Below, piece by piece: positions 1 to 5,752 of a stretch of 6,569 nucleotides of DNA. The stretch's first letter is position 1, and each line of letters opens with the position of its first letter. Made by a program: the position numbers and the translations under genes. The notes beneath the pieces are model-generated. The model was not told where the DNA came from and did no database searches. It worked only from the letters and a program-made list of their open reading frames with translations. The stretch is from Spongiibacteraceae bacterium (GTDB taxonomy: Bacteria; Pseudomonadota; Gammaproteobacteria; Pseudomonadales; PIVM01): positions 1 to 6,569 of the forward strand of contig JAUXDF010000188.1 of assembly GCA_030618505.1 (NCBI GenBank), given 5' to 3'.

Positions 1-198
1 ACTCTATCGCAAGCCATTATGTCTGCCAATGCGCCGATGATTATTCAAAAGGCGATGGTTGATGGTTTGCCTGAAGAGGGCGTGTTGCCATCAGGTCAGG
101 TTGCCGGTGTCATTGATGAGCTGCTGACGTGTGAAGAATTAATACAAAGTATCGTAAAAGAAGCGGAAGAAGTTCTGACTCGCTTCCAATTCAAATAA
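1..198 (+). CDS. ipdC: IpdC-like NAD(P)H-dependent flavin oxidoreductase (nitronate monooxygenase family), 3' end only
   Basis: Frame 1 is open from the first base to a TAA at 196-198, giving the last 65 residues of a protein that begins upstream. The stretch SANAPMIIQKAMVDG (residues 8-22 of the visible part) followed by EEGVLPSGQVAG (25-36) and an acidic helix ending in VLTRFQFK is typical of the C-terminus of the 2-nitropropane dioxygenase/nitronate monooxygenase TIM-barrel flavoproteins, and specifically of the steroid-cluster member IpdC (Rv3553; ScdK is the probable Comamonas counterpart). The flavin site is upstream and cannot be inspected. IpdC is implicated in steps around the unsaturated indene CoA ester that EchA20 then hydrolyses, and the next gene here is an EchA20 homologue only 24 bp away, which supports the pathway call. 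A general nitronate monooxygenase cannot be excluded from 65 residues. Confidence 0.75.
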   Translation, partial: TLSQAIMSANAPMIIQKAMVDGLPEEGVLPSGQVAGVIDELLTCEELIQSIVKEAEEVLTRFQFK

Positions 199-222
199 AT
201 TATAAAGCCAGGGATAAAGTTT

Positions 223-984
223 ATGTCTAAGCCATTTACCCTCGAAATCAATAACGGCATTGCCGAAATGATTTTCAACAAACCGCCCGTTAACGCTTTT
301 GATAGTGCCGGCTGGTTTGCTATTGCTGATGAAATCAACGCACTGGGCCAAAATGATAAAGTGAATGTCATTATTATTGCCGCTGAAGGTCGTGGATTTT
401 GTGCCGGTGTTGATATTAAAGAACTGGCCGCTGATAGTGGTGCTATCACCAAAGTAAATAAAGGCAACTACGATACCTTTAAAGCGATTCACCTGAATCC
501 CAAGCCAGTCATTGTTGCTGTGCATGGTTTTGTTTTAGGTGGTGGAATTGGTATCAGTGGTGCGGCGGATGTCATTGTTGCCTCCGAGTGTGCCACCTTC
601 GCGGTGCCTGAAGTTGATCGTGGTGCGATGGGCGGTGGTGCTCATTTGCAGCGTATGTTCCCGGTGCAAAAAGTCCGTTATATGTATTTTACCGGTGAGC
701 CAATTGATGCGCAGGAAGCGTATCGTTTAGGTGCGGTTGAACGTGTTGTGCCTCGTGAGCAGTTGCTGGATGCCGCGCGTGAAATTGCTGTGAAAATTGC
801 CGACAAATCTCCGATGATGATAGCGCTGGCGAAAGAGGCATTAACCGGTATTGAAGACGGTAACCTGGAAGACAAATATCGTTGGGAGCAGGGTTTCACC
901 CATGAGGCGTATGCCTGTAAAGATTCCCAGGAAGCGCGTAATGCTTTTGTTGAAAAACGTGATGCGAGTTTTGATAAGAAATAG
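223..984 (+). CDS. echA20: EchA20/ScdY-type steroid ring-D hydrolase (crotonase/enoyl-CoA hydratase fold)
   Basis: 253 residues, the usual length for the crotonase family. The start ATG follows AGGGA at 210-214 with 8 nt spacing. Oxyanion-hole elements are GRGFCAGVDIKE (56-67) and GGGIG (106-110). In classical enoyl-CoA hydratases the second loop reads GGG-C-E with a catalytic Glu (rat Glu144); here that position is Gly110, while the second Glu (rat Glu164) is kept as Glu130 in VPEVDRGAMGGG. Missing the first Glu while keeping FAVPEVDRGAMGG and RWEQGFTHE (220-228) is the pattern I recall for EchA20 (Rv3550), which hydrolyses ring D of the bicyclic HIEC-CoA intermediate to COCHEA-CoA rather than hydrating a double bond. 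The protein is cytoplasmic, with no signal peptide or membrane segment. It lies 24 bp after the IpdC-like gene and is surely co-transcribed with it. The family call is very secure; the ring-hydrolase role is inferred from motif pattern and neighbours. Confidence 0.88.
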   Translation: MSKPFTLEINNGIAEMIFNKPPVNAFDSAGWFAIADEINALGQNDKVNVIIIAAEGRGFCAGVDIKELAADSGAITKVNKGNYDTFKAIHLNPKPVIVAVHGFVLGGGIGISGAADVIVASECATFAVPEVDRGAMGGGAHLQRMFPVQKVRYMYFTGEPIDAQEAYRLGAVERVVPREQLLDAAREIAVKIADKSPMMIALAKEALTGIEDGNLEDKYRWEQGFTHEAYACKDSQEARNAFVEKRDASFDKK

Positions 985-994
985 GGATTAAAAG

Positions 995-1090
995 CTCCCT
1001 CTCCCCTGGGGGAGAGGGTTGGGGTGAGGGGTGTGGCTTTGCTCATAAAATCTTTCCCCTCACCTCTGTCCTCTCCCTCTGGAGAGGAGG
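995..1090. repeat. REP/BIME-like double palindrome, copy 1
   Basis: Fills most of the 133-bp gap between the EchA20-like and FadE31-like genes. The first module has a perfect 9-bp stem, CCCTCTCCC (997-1005) with GGGAGAGGG (1010-1018), loop CTGG, followed by a tail TTGGGGTGAGGGG (1019-1031). After a 24-nt spacer comes a degenerate inverted module, CCCCTCACCTCTGT (1056-1069) then a 7-bp stem CCTCTCC (1070-1076) / GGAGAGG (1081-1087). The tails GGTGAGGGG (1023-1031) and CCCCTCACC (1056-1064) are exactly complementary, so the whole unit can fold as two hairpins on one long stem. No T-run follows any stem, so it is not an ordinary intrinsic terminator. The downstream gene has its own AAGG (1106-1109) 8 nt before its ATG, outside the repeat. 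Confidence 0.88.
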
Positions 1091-1117
1091 AAAAGATAAA
1101 AGAACAAGGTAACCAGT

Positions 1118-2290
1118 ATGGACTTAGCCTATACCGAAGAACATAAAGCCTTCCGCGAAGAAGTTCGCAGCTGGCTTGCCGATAACGTACCCAGCGAGCC
1201 GCTGAAAACCTACGATACCGAAGAAGGATTTCAACAGCACCGCGAATGGGAAGCAAAACTCAACGAAGGTCGCTGGGGTATGGTTACCTGGCCGACTGAG
1301 CTCGGTGGTCGTGATGCCGACCTGCTGCAGTGGCTGATTTTTGAAGAAGAATACTTCAAAGCCAAAGCGCCAGCGCGTGTAAATCAAAACGGTATTTTTC
1401 TGCTGGGGCCAACCTTAATGGAGTACGGCACTGAAGAGCAGAAAGCCGAGATTCTACCAAAAATGGCTAACGGTACTGAAGTGTGGGCGCAGGGCTGGTC
1501 TGAGCCCAATGCGGGTTCTGATATGGCAGCGGTTCGCGCCAAGGCGGAATTATCAGAGTGTGGCGAGTTTTATGTCATCAACGGTCAAAAAACCTGGTCG
1601 ACTCGGGCGGTATGGGCGGATCAATGTTTTGGTATGTTCCGTACTGACCCTGAATCAAAACGCCATCACGGCCTGACGTTTATTCTGGTACCACTGGATT
1701 TGGAAGGCATCACTGTTCGCCCGATTCCCCAGCTTGATGGTTTGCCCGGTTTTGCCGAAATCTTTTTCGACGATGTTAAAGTGCCCGTGAAGCGTCGTTT
1801 AGGTGGAGAAGGTGAAGGCTGGAAAGTGGCTATGGCAACCGCAGGTTTTGAGCGTGGATTAATGCTTCGCTCTCCTGCCCGTTTCCAGCAAACGGCAACT
1901 CGTCTGGTTGAGTTATACAAAGCCAATCAAGAACGCGCTGACCGTGATCCATCAGTACGTGATGCTGTTCTTAAATCCTATATGGATGCAGAATCCTATT
2001 GTCTGTCAACCTACCAGACCGCGTGTCGTTTGATTAAGGGTGGCAAGATTGGAGCAGAATCCTCGACCAATAAAATCTTCTGGTCCGAGCTTGACCGCCA
2101 AATGCATGCCACCGCGATGAGTATTTTAAGTGCTCGTGCCGAGCTTGAGCCACATGCACCGGATGCTCAAGGTGTTGGCGACTGGCTGGATGGCTGGTTG
2201 TTTGCGCAGTCCGGCCCTATTTATGCCGGAACCAATGAAATTCAACGCAACATCATTGCTGAGCGTATGCTTGGCATGCCACGCGCATAA
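1118..2290 (+). CDS. fadE31: FadE31-like acyl-CoA dehydrogenase, catalytic (alpha) subunit
   Basis: 390 residues, normal full length for the acyl-CoA dehydrogenase family: N-terminal helical domain (about 1-120), central beta domain with the substrate/FAD loop WSEPNAGSD (127-135) and KTWST (158-162), then a C-terminal helical domain ending YAGTNEIQRNIIAERMLG (369-386). The usual MCAD catalytic Glu in YEGT is Ala370, but FERG holds Glu245 at the isovaleryl-CoA dehydrogenase-type position, as in the alpha subunits of actinobacterial steroid heterotetramers. KTYDTEEGF, ELGGRDADLLQW and FEEEYFKAKAP resemble FadE31 (Rv3562). It would alpha,beta-dehydrogenate a steroid-ring-derived acyl-CoA, passing electrons to ETF in the cytoplasm. 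The next gene is a non-catalytic homologue 11 bp downstream, the standard alpha/beta arrangement. The start is set by AAGG at 1106-1109. The symbol is from recalled similarity; FadE30 is the main alternative. Confidence 0.88.
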   Translation: MDLAYTEEHKAFREEVRSWLADNVPSEPLKTYDTEEGFQQHREWEAKLNEGRWGMVTWPTELGGRDADLLQWLIFEEEYFKAKAPARVNQNGIFLLGPTLMEYGTEEQKAEILPKMANGTEVWAQGWSEPNAGSDMAAVRAKAELSECGEFYVINGQKTWSTRAVWADQCFGMFRTDPESKRHHGLTFILVPLDLEGITVRPIPQLDGLPGFAEIFFDDVKVPVKRRLGGEGEGWKVAMATAGFERGLMLRSPARFQQTATRLVELYKANQERADRDPSVRDAVLKSYMDAESYCLSTYQTACRLIKGGKIGAESSTNKIFWSELDRQMHATAMSILSARAELEPHAPDAQGVGDWLDGWLFAQSGPIYAGTNEIQRNIIAERMLGMPRA

Positions 2291-2294
2291 GGGG
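2289..2294 (+). promoter_or_regulatory. Ribosome binding site overlapping the upstream stop codon
   Basis: AAGGGG at 2289-2294 shares its first two bases with the TAA stop (2288-2290) of the alpha dehydrogenase gene and lies 7 nt before the ATG at 2302. This arrangement suggests translational coupling of the two acyl-CoA dehydrogenase subunits, which fits a complex needed in equal amounts. This is the only complete junction between neighbouring genes on the 3' side of the crotonase gene without a palindrome or a long gap. Confidence 0.6.
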
Positions 2295-2301
2295 TAACAA
2301 C

Positions 2302-3357
2302 ATGGATTTTACGTTTACAGAAGACCAGTTGTTATTTAAAGAAAGTGTGGCTGATTTTCTTCGCAATGAAATAACACCTGAAAAAATTCGCGAACTGTGG
2401 GATAGCGAAACCGGTCGTAGTGATGCGCTATGGACACAGTTGGCAGAGCTGGGCTTAACCGGCATGACCGTTCCCGAAGAGTTCGGTGGTTTGGGTATGA
2501 ACGAGCTGGATTTTGTTTTGTTAGCGCAAGAGTGTGGTTACGTCGCTTTGCCCGAGCCTTTGGTGCATAACGTATTGGTTGCTGTGCCTACTTTGATTGC
2601 CTGCAATAATGATAAATTAAAAAAACAGTGGTTGCCAAAAATCGCTGATGGCTCAGCCAAGGTATCGGTGGGATTGGAAGAAAACTTTTTAGTTGAAGAT
2701 GCGCATGTAGCCGACTTGTTGATTTTGCAAAGTGGTGATGAGCTGCATGCTATCAGCAAAGATGCTGTTAGCCTTCGCTACAACCAATCAATCGATTTGT
2801 CGCGCAAACTCTATGCGGTAGAATGGACGCCCAGTGCAGCAACTTGCATAGCCTCTGGCGACGAAGGAAAAGCACAGATTGAAGCGATCATGAATCGCGG
2901 AGCGCTGGCTTGTGCTGCCCAAGCTCTTGGTCTGGCTCAGCGTATGATCGAGATGTCCGTGCAGTACACCAGCGAGCGTCATCAGTTTGGCAAACCTATT
3001 GGATCTTTTCAGGCGGTCAAACACCATATGTCAAACATTGCGGTTCGTTTGGAATATGCCAAAGCGCCGGTGCATCGTGCGGCCTATGCGATTGCTAATG
3101 GTCAAAGCACGGCATCCCTAAACGTATCCCATGCCAAGCTGGTCAGCACAGAAGCCGCTGATTTGGCCGCCAAGAATTGTATGCAAGTGCACGGCGCTAT
3201 GGGTTATACCTGGGAAGTGGATCTGCATATCTTTATGAAAAAAGCCTGGGCCTTTAACAGCACCTGGGGTGATGTGGCGTTTCATAAGATGCGAGTGGCC
3301 GATTATATATTTGCAGATGATGCGCCTTTGGGTGCGGGTAATACTTTTTTAGCGTGA
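2302..3357 (+). CDS. FadE32/33-like acyl-CoA dehydrogenase, non-catalytic (beta) subunit
   Basis: 351 residues, shorter than the 380-390 of a classical acyl-CoA dehydrogenase. It keeps the family N-terminus (MDFTFTEDQLLFKE, VPEEFGGLGM at 58-67), TSERHQFGKPIGSFQ (223-237) with the FAD-contacting Arg226/Gln228/Phe229, and QVHGAMGYTWE (295-305). The central domain is reduced: there is no W-(S/T)EP-x-x-GSD loop, only VSVGLEENFLVEDAHVADLL (121-140). Both usual positions for the catalytic Glu are gone: the FERG Glu of its neighbour aligns with Asn198 in MNRGA, and the YEGT segment is replaced around TWGD (321-324). These are the traits of beta subunits in steroid-degrading alpha2beta2 dehydrogenases, where FAD sits at the alpha/beta interface. 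It is adjacent to and probably partnered with the 1118-2290 product. Whether it matches FadE32 or FadE33 is undecided. Confidence 0.87.
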   Translation: MDFTFTEDQLLFKESVADFLRNEITPEKIRELWDSETGRSDALWTQLAELGLTGMTVPEEFGGLGMNELDFVLLAQECGYVALPEPLVHNVLVAVPTLIACNNDKLKKQWLPKIADGSAKVSVGLEENFLVEDAHVADLLILQSGDELHAISKDAVSLRYNQSIDLSRKLYAVEWTPSAATCIASGDEGKAQIEAIMNRGALACAAQALGLAQRMIEMSVQYTSERHQFGKPIGSFQAVKHHMSNIAVRLEYAKAPVHRAAYAIANGQSTASLNVSHAKLVSTEAADLAAKNCMQVHGAMGYTWEVDLHIFMKKAWAFNSTWGDVAFHKMRVADYIFADDAPLGAGNTFLA

Positions 3358-3370
3358 GCTAAACTAAACA

Positions 3371-3466
3371 TCCCCTCTCCCTTTGGGAGAGGGCTAGGGT
3401 GAGGGCCCGGCGCAGCCGCAAAAGAAATCCCTCACCCCAACCCTCTCCCGCAAGCGGGAGAGGGAG
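3371..3466. repeat. REP/BIME-like double palindrome, copy 2
   Basis: Sits in the 130-bp gap before the thiolase gene and is the best preserved copy. Left module: perfect 9-bp stem CCCTCTCCC (3373-3381) / GGGAGAGGG (3385-3393), loop TTT, tail CTAGGGTGAGGG (3394-3405). A 23-nt spacer follows, then the inverted module: CCCTCACCCCAA (3429-3440) and a 10-bp stem CCCTCTCCCG (3441-3450) / CGGGAGAGGG (3454... through 3464, tetraloop CAAG at 3451-3454 with pairing resuming at 3455). The tails GGTGAGGG (3398-3405) and CCCTCACC (3429-3436) pair with each other. Span and architecture match copy 1 (96 bp), but the spacers are unrelated. The thiolase ribosome binding site AGGAG (3476-3480, 7 nt to ATG) lies just outside the repeat. 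Confidence 0.9.
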
Positions 3467-3487
3467 CTAACAAACAGGAGAATCAAA

Positions 3488-4636
3488 ATGGCAGAAGCCT
3501 ATATAGTAGACGCAGTACGCTCACCCACCGGACGCCGTAAAGGCGGTCTGTCCAAAGTACACGGCGCAGATCTCGGTGCACACGTACTCAAAGCTATCGT
3601 TGAGCGTAACAATATCCCTGACAACGAATATGACGATGTTATCTTCGGTTGTGTTGATACCATTGGCCCCCTGGCTGGCGATATTGCCCGCAGCTGTTGG
3701 TTGGCAGCGGGTCTCAGCGAAGAAGTACCCGGCACTACCATTGATCGCCAATGTGGCTCTGCGCAACAAGCGGTACACTTTGCAGCTCAAGCGGTAATGT
3801 CCGGTACTATGGATGTGATCATCGCTGGTGGTGTGCAAACCATGACGCAGATCCCCATTTCCTCTGCCATGACCGCTGCCGAACCTTTAGGTTTTACCGA
3901 TCCGTTTTCCGGTTCAAAAGGTTGGGTTGCTCGCTACGGTACTAATCCACCAACACAGTTTAACTCTGCGCAGATGATCGCCGACAAGTGGGACATTAGT
4001 CGTAAAGAGTTGGAAGAGTTTTCACTGGAATCCCATCGTCGTGCGATACAGGCAATTGAAGAAGGACGCTTCAAAAAAGAAATCGTGCCTTTGGAAGGTG
4101 TTGAAAATGACGAGACCCCTCGTCAGACGACACTGGAAAAGATGGCCGAGCTGGATGGTTTGTTTGGTTGTGACAAAGTCACCGCCGGTGTTTCCAGTCA
4201 GACCTGCGATGCATCATCCGCGATGTTGATTGTTTCAGAAGCGGCACTGAAAAAATACGACCTAAAACCCCGTGCTCGTATTCATCATATGAGTGTCCGT
4301 GGTGCCGATCCGATCTGGATGTTAACCGCACCGATTCCTGCTACCGAGTATGCTTTGAAAAAAGCCGGCATGACTCTGGATGATATCGATCTGGTGGAAA
4401 TCAACGAAGCCTTTGCATCGGTAGCGATGGCCTGGTTAAAAGAGACCGGTTACCCCCACGAAAAAACCAATGTTAACGGTGGTGCTATTGCTTTGGGTCA
4501 CCCGCTGGGTTCAACGGGAACCAAGTTGATGACAACCTTGTTGCACGAACTTGAACGCACCGGTGGTCGTTATGGTCTGCAGGTAATGTGCGAAGGTGGT
4601 GGCCAGGCCAACGTAACTATTATTGAACGATTGTAG
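3488..4636 (+). CDS. fadA6: FadA6/ScdF-type acetyl-CoA acyltransferase (thiolase)
   Basis: 382 residues, a complete thiolase. The nucleophile is Cys89 in TTIDRQCGSAQQAVHF (83-98). The other active-site motifs are NEAFA (306-310), GGAIALGHPLG with His338 (331-341), and CEGGGQANVTIIERL with Cys368 (368-382), where Cys-Glu-Gly stands in place of the common Cys-Ile-Gly. DDVIFGCVDTIGPLAGDIAR, SSAMT and RGADPIWMLTAPIPAT resemble mycobacterial FadA6 (Rv3556c), including the unusual CEGGG ending. FadA6 is assigned to thiolytic cleavage of the ring-opened C/D-ring CoA ester after IpdAB; in Comamonas, ScdF is a thiolase removing two carbons in steroid degradation. The protein is cytoplasmic. One oddity is SSQTCDASSA (237-246), where most thiolases have an N/S-D-G-A signature. 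The start is fixed by AGGAG 7 nt upstream. Confidence 0.92.
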   Translation: MAEAYIVDAVRSPTGRRKGGLSKVHGADLGAHVLKAIVERNNIPDNEYDDVIFGCVDTIGPLAGDIARSCWLAAGLSEEVPGTTIDRQCGSAQQAVHFAAQAVMSGTMDVIIAGGVQTMTQIPISSAMTAAEPLGFTDPFSGSKGWVARYGTNPPTQFNSAQMIADKWDISRKELEEFSLESHRRAIQAIEEGRFKKEIVPLEGVENDETPRQTTLEKMAELDGLFGCDKVTAGVSSQTCDASSAMLIVSEAALKKYDLKPRARIHHMSVRGADPIWMLTAPIPATEYALKKAGMTLDDIDLVEINEAFASVAMAWLKETGYPHEKTNVNGGAIALGHPLGSTGTKLMTTLLHELERTGGRYGLQVMCEGGGQANVTIIERL

Positions 4637-4644
4637 TTCTATAT

Positions 4645-4700
4645 CCCCTCTCCTTTATGCCCGTTTTTTGGGTGCTCTGGGAGAGGGCTAGGGTGAGGGG
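4645..4700. repeat. REP-like palindrome, copy 3: single module with enlarged loop
   Basis: In the 114-bp gap between thiolase and SDR genes. CCCTCTCC (4646-4653) pairs with GGAGAGGG (4680-4687), and the tail CTAGGGTGAGGG (4688-4699) is identical to the left module of copy 2. The loop is 26 nt (4654-4679) instead of 3-4 nt; it contains a T6 run and a small CCC/GGG pairing (4660-4662 with 4670-4672). There is no inverted second module: the next 40 bases (4701-4740) show no related sequence. The SDR ribosome binding site AAGAGGA (4737-4743) follows. Confidence 0.8.
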
Positions 4701-4750
4701 CTGGCTTGATCGGTATCTTCCACTAACAAAAAATTCAAGAGGATAAAAAC

Positions 4751-5635
4751 ATGGGAATATTAGACAAGCGAGTTGCTATTATCACCGGAGCCGGTGGTGG
4801 CCTGGGCGCAGCCCACGCACGCGTACTGGCCTCTGAAGGCTGCGCTGTTATCGTTAACGATATCAATCAGGAAGCGGCTCAAGTCGTCGTTGATGAAATC
4901 ACTGCTGCAGGCGGCAAAGCAGCCGTTAATACCTCTGATATTACCAACTACGAAGATAGCGGCAGCGCCGTCAAGCAAGCCATCGATACTTTTGGTGGCC
5001 TGCATATCGTTGTAAACAACGCCGGTATCAACCGCGATCGTATGTTTGCCTCCATGACCGAAGCCGAGTGGGATGCCATTATGGCCGTTCACCTCAAAGG
5101 TCATTTCTGCATTACCTCAAACGCCGTACATTACTGGCGTGATCAGTCCAAAGCTGGCGAAACCGTTGAAGCGCGTATTATTAACACCACCTCCGGTGCC
5201 GGTCTGCAAGGCTCTATAGGTCAATCCAACTATGCCGCTGCTAAAGCGGGCATTTGCGCACTGACTTTGAATCAAGGCGCAGAGCTTGGTCGTTACGGCG
5301 TTACCGCTAATGCCATTGCCCCGGCTGCACGTACCGGTATGACCATGGGCGTTGAAGCGATGGCTCAGCGTATGGCCAAGCCTGAAGATGACAGCTTTGA
5401 TTTCTGGGCGCCAGAGAACGTATCCAGTTTAGTTGCCTGGTTGGCATCGACAGAATCAGCCCATGTAACGGGTCGAGTATTTGAGTCCGAAGGTGGCAAA
5501 ATCTCCATCGCCGATGGCTGGCGCAGCACCGAAGGTGTTGATAAGGGCGCTCGCTGGCAACCTGCTGAAGTGGGTGATGCGATGAAGCAGTTGCTCGAAA
5601 AAGAAGTGCCTTCACAGAAAGTATACGGCACTTAA
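4751..5635 (+). CDS. Short-chain dehydrogenase/reductase, MFE-2/17beta-HSD4-like, of a steroid-degradation cluster
   Basis: 294 residues, a Rossmann-fold SDR about 40 residues longer at the C-terminus than a classical 250-residue enzyme. It shows the cofactor motif TGAGGGLG (12-19), Asp37 at the end of the second strand (points to NAD rather than NADP), NNAG (89-92), and the catalytic Ser148, Tyr161 and Lys165 in SNYAAAKAG. The fourth tetrad residue, usually Asn, is His114 in AVHLKGHF, a substitution I recall from the 3-hydroxyacyl-CoA dehydrogenase domain of peroxisomal MFE-2. It most resembles the Rv3548c-type SDR of the mycobacterial HIP gene region. A likely job is oxidation of a 3-hydroxyacyl-CoA during beta-oxidation of the ring-opened product, between the dehydrogenases and the thiolase; this is inference, and FabG-like or hydroxysteroid activity is possible. 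AAGAGGA (4737-4743), 7 nt before the ATG, sets the start. Confidence 0.88.
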   Translation: MGILDKRVAIITGAGGGLGAAHARVLASEGCAVIVNDINQEAAQVVVDEITAAGGKAAVNTSDITNYEDSGSAVKQAIDTFGGLHIVVNNAGINRDRMFASMTEAEWDAIMAVHLKGHFCITSNAVHYWRDQSKAGETVEARIINTTSGAGLQGSIGQSNYAAAKAGICALTLNQGAELGRYGVTANAIAPAARTGMTMGVEAMAQRMAKPEDDSFDFWAPENVSSLVAWLASTESAHVTGRVFESEGGKISIADGWRSTEGVDKGARWQPAEVGDAMKQLLEKEVPSQKVYGT

Positions 5636-5655
5636 GCTCCACTGAGTTTTGCATG

Positions 5656-5683
5656 AGGGGTGTCATCGTTTTTATGCACCCCT
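5656..5683 (+). other. Intergenic hairpin, not of the CCCTCTCCC type
   Basis: In the 117-bp gap after the SDR gene, AGGGGTG (5656-5662) pairs with CACCCCT (5677-5683), and inside it CAT (5664-5666) pairs with ATG (5674-5676) around a CGTTTTT loop, leaving one bulged T. The T-run is in the loop and no T-tract follows the stem on either strand, so a rho-independent terminator is unlikely. It may serve as an mRNA processing or stability element. TGAGGGGTGT (5654-5663) also occurs at the tail of palindrome copy 1 (1025-1034), so it could be a decayed relative. Confidence 0.5.
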
Positions 5684-5702
5684 GATATCCAGCGAATAAA
5701 TA

Positions 5703-5729
5703 TTGGCCTGCTTTTCTGAGGCTTATACA
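5703..5729 (+). promoter_or_regulatory. Possible weak sigma70-like promoter before the third acyl-CoA dehydrogenase
   Basis: TTGGCC (5703-5708) and TATACA (5724-5729) are separated by 15 bp, shorter than the preferred 17, in an AT-richer stretch 24 bp before the ATG at 5753. The match is modest and could be chance. The gene could equally be read from the upstream operon, since no terminator is visible between them. Confidence 0.2.
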
Positions 5730-5752
5730 AAACCAATTTGAGGGAGTTCTAC

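Noticed and set aside
96..525. Overlapping minus-strand open frames of about 125 codons opposite the IpdC/EchA20 junction
   Set aside because: No plausible ribosome site or recognisable motif, and both sense frames are clear protein families.
997..1018. Rho-independent terminator after the EchA20-like gene
   Set aside because: The stem is strong, but it is followed by TTGGGGTGAGG rather than a T-tract, and the same stem occurs between other co-directional genes of the pathway.
678..1256. 192-codon open frame on the minus strand across the first palindrome
   Set aside because: It overlaps two well-supported + strand genes, runs through the repeat, and its translation (Arg/Ser-rich, with the repeat translated as PLTPTLSPRGEG) resembles no family; it is an antisense by-product.
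995..4700. The three palindromes as a CRISPR array
   Set aside because: Copies are kilobases apart, inverted within a unit, and separated by coding genes; there is no regular repeat-spacer pattern.
4657..4746. 29-codon open frame starting in the loop of palindrome copy 3 and ending 4 nt before the SDR ATG
   Set aside because: The position could suggest translational coupling, but there is no Shine-Dalgarno before its ATG and most of it is repeat sequence.
5653..5685. 10-codon open frame inside the 5656-5683 hairpin, as a possible leader peptide
   Set aside because: No ribosome site, no run of regulatory codons, and no alternative terminator structure downstream.
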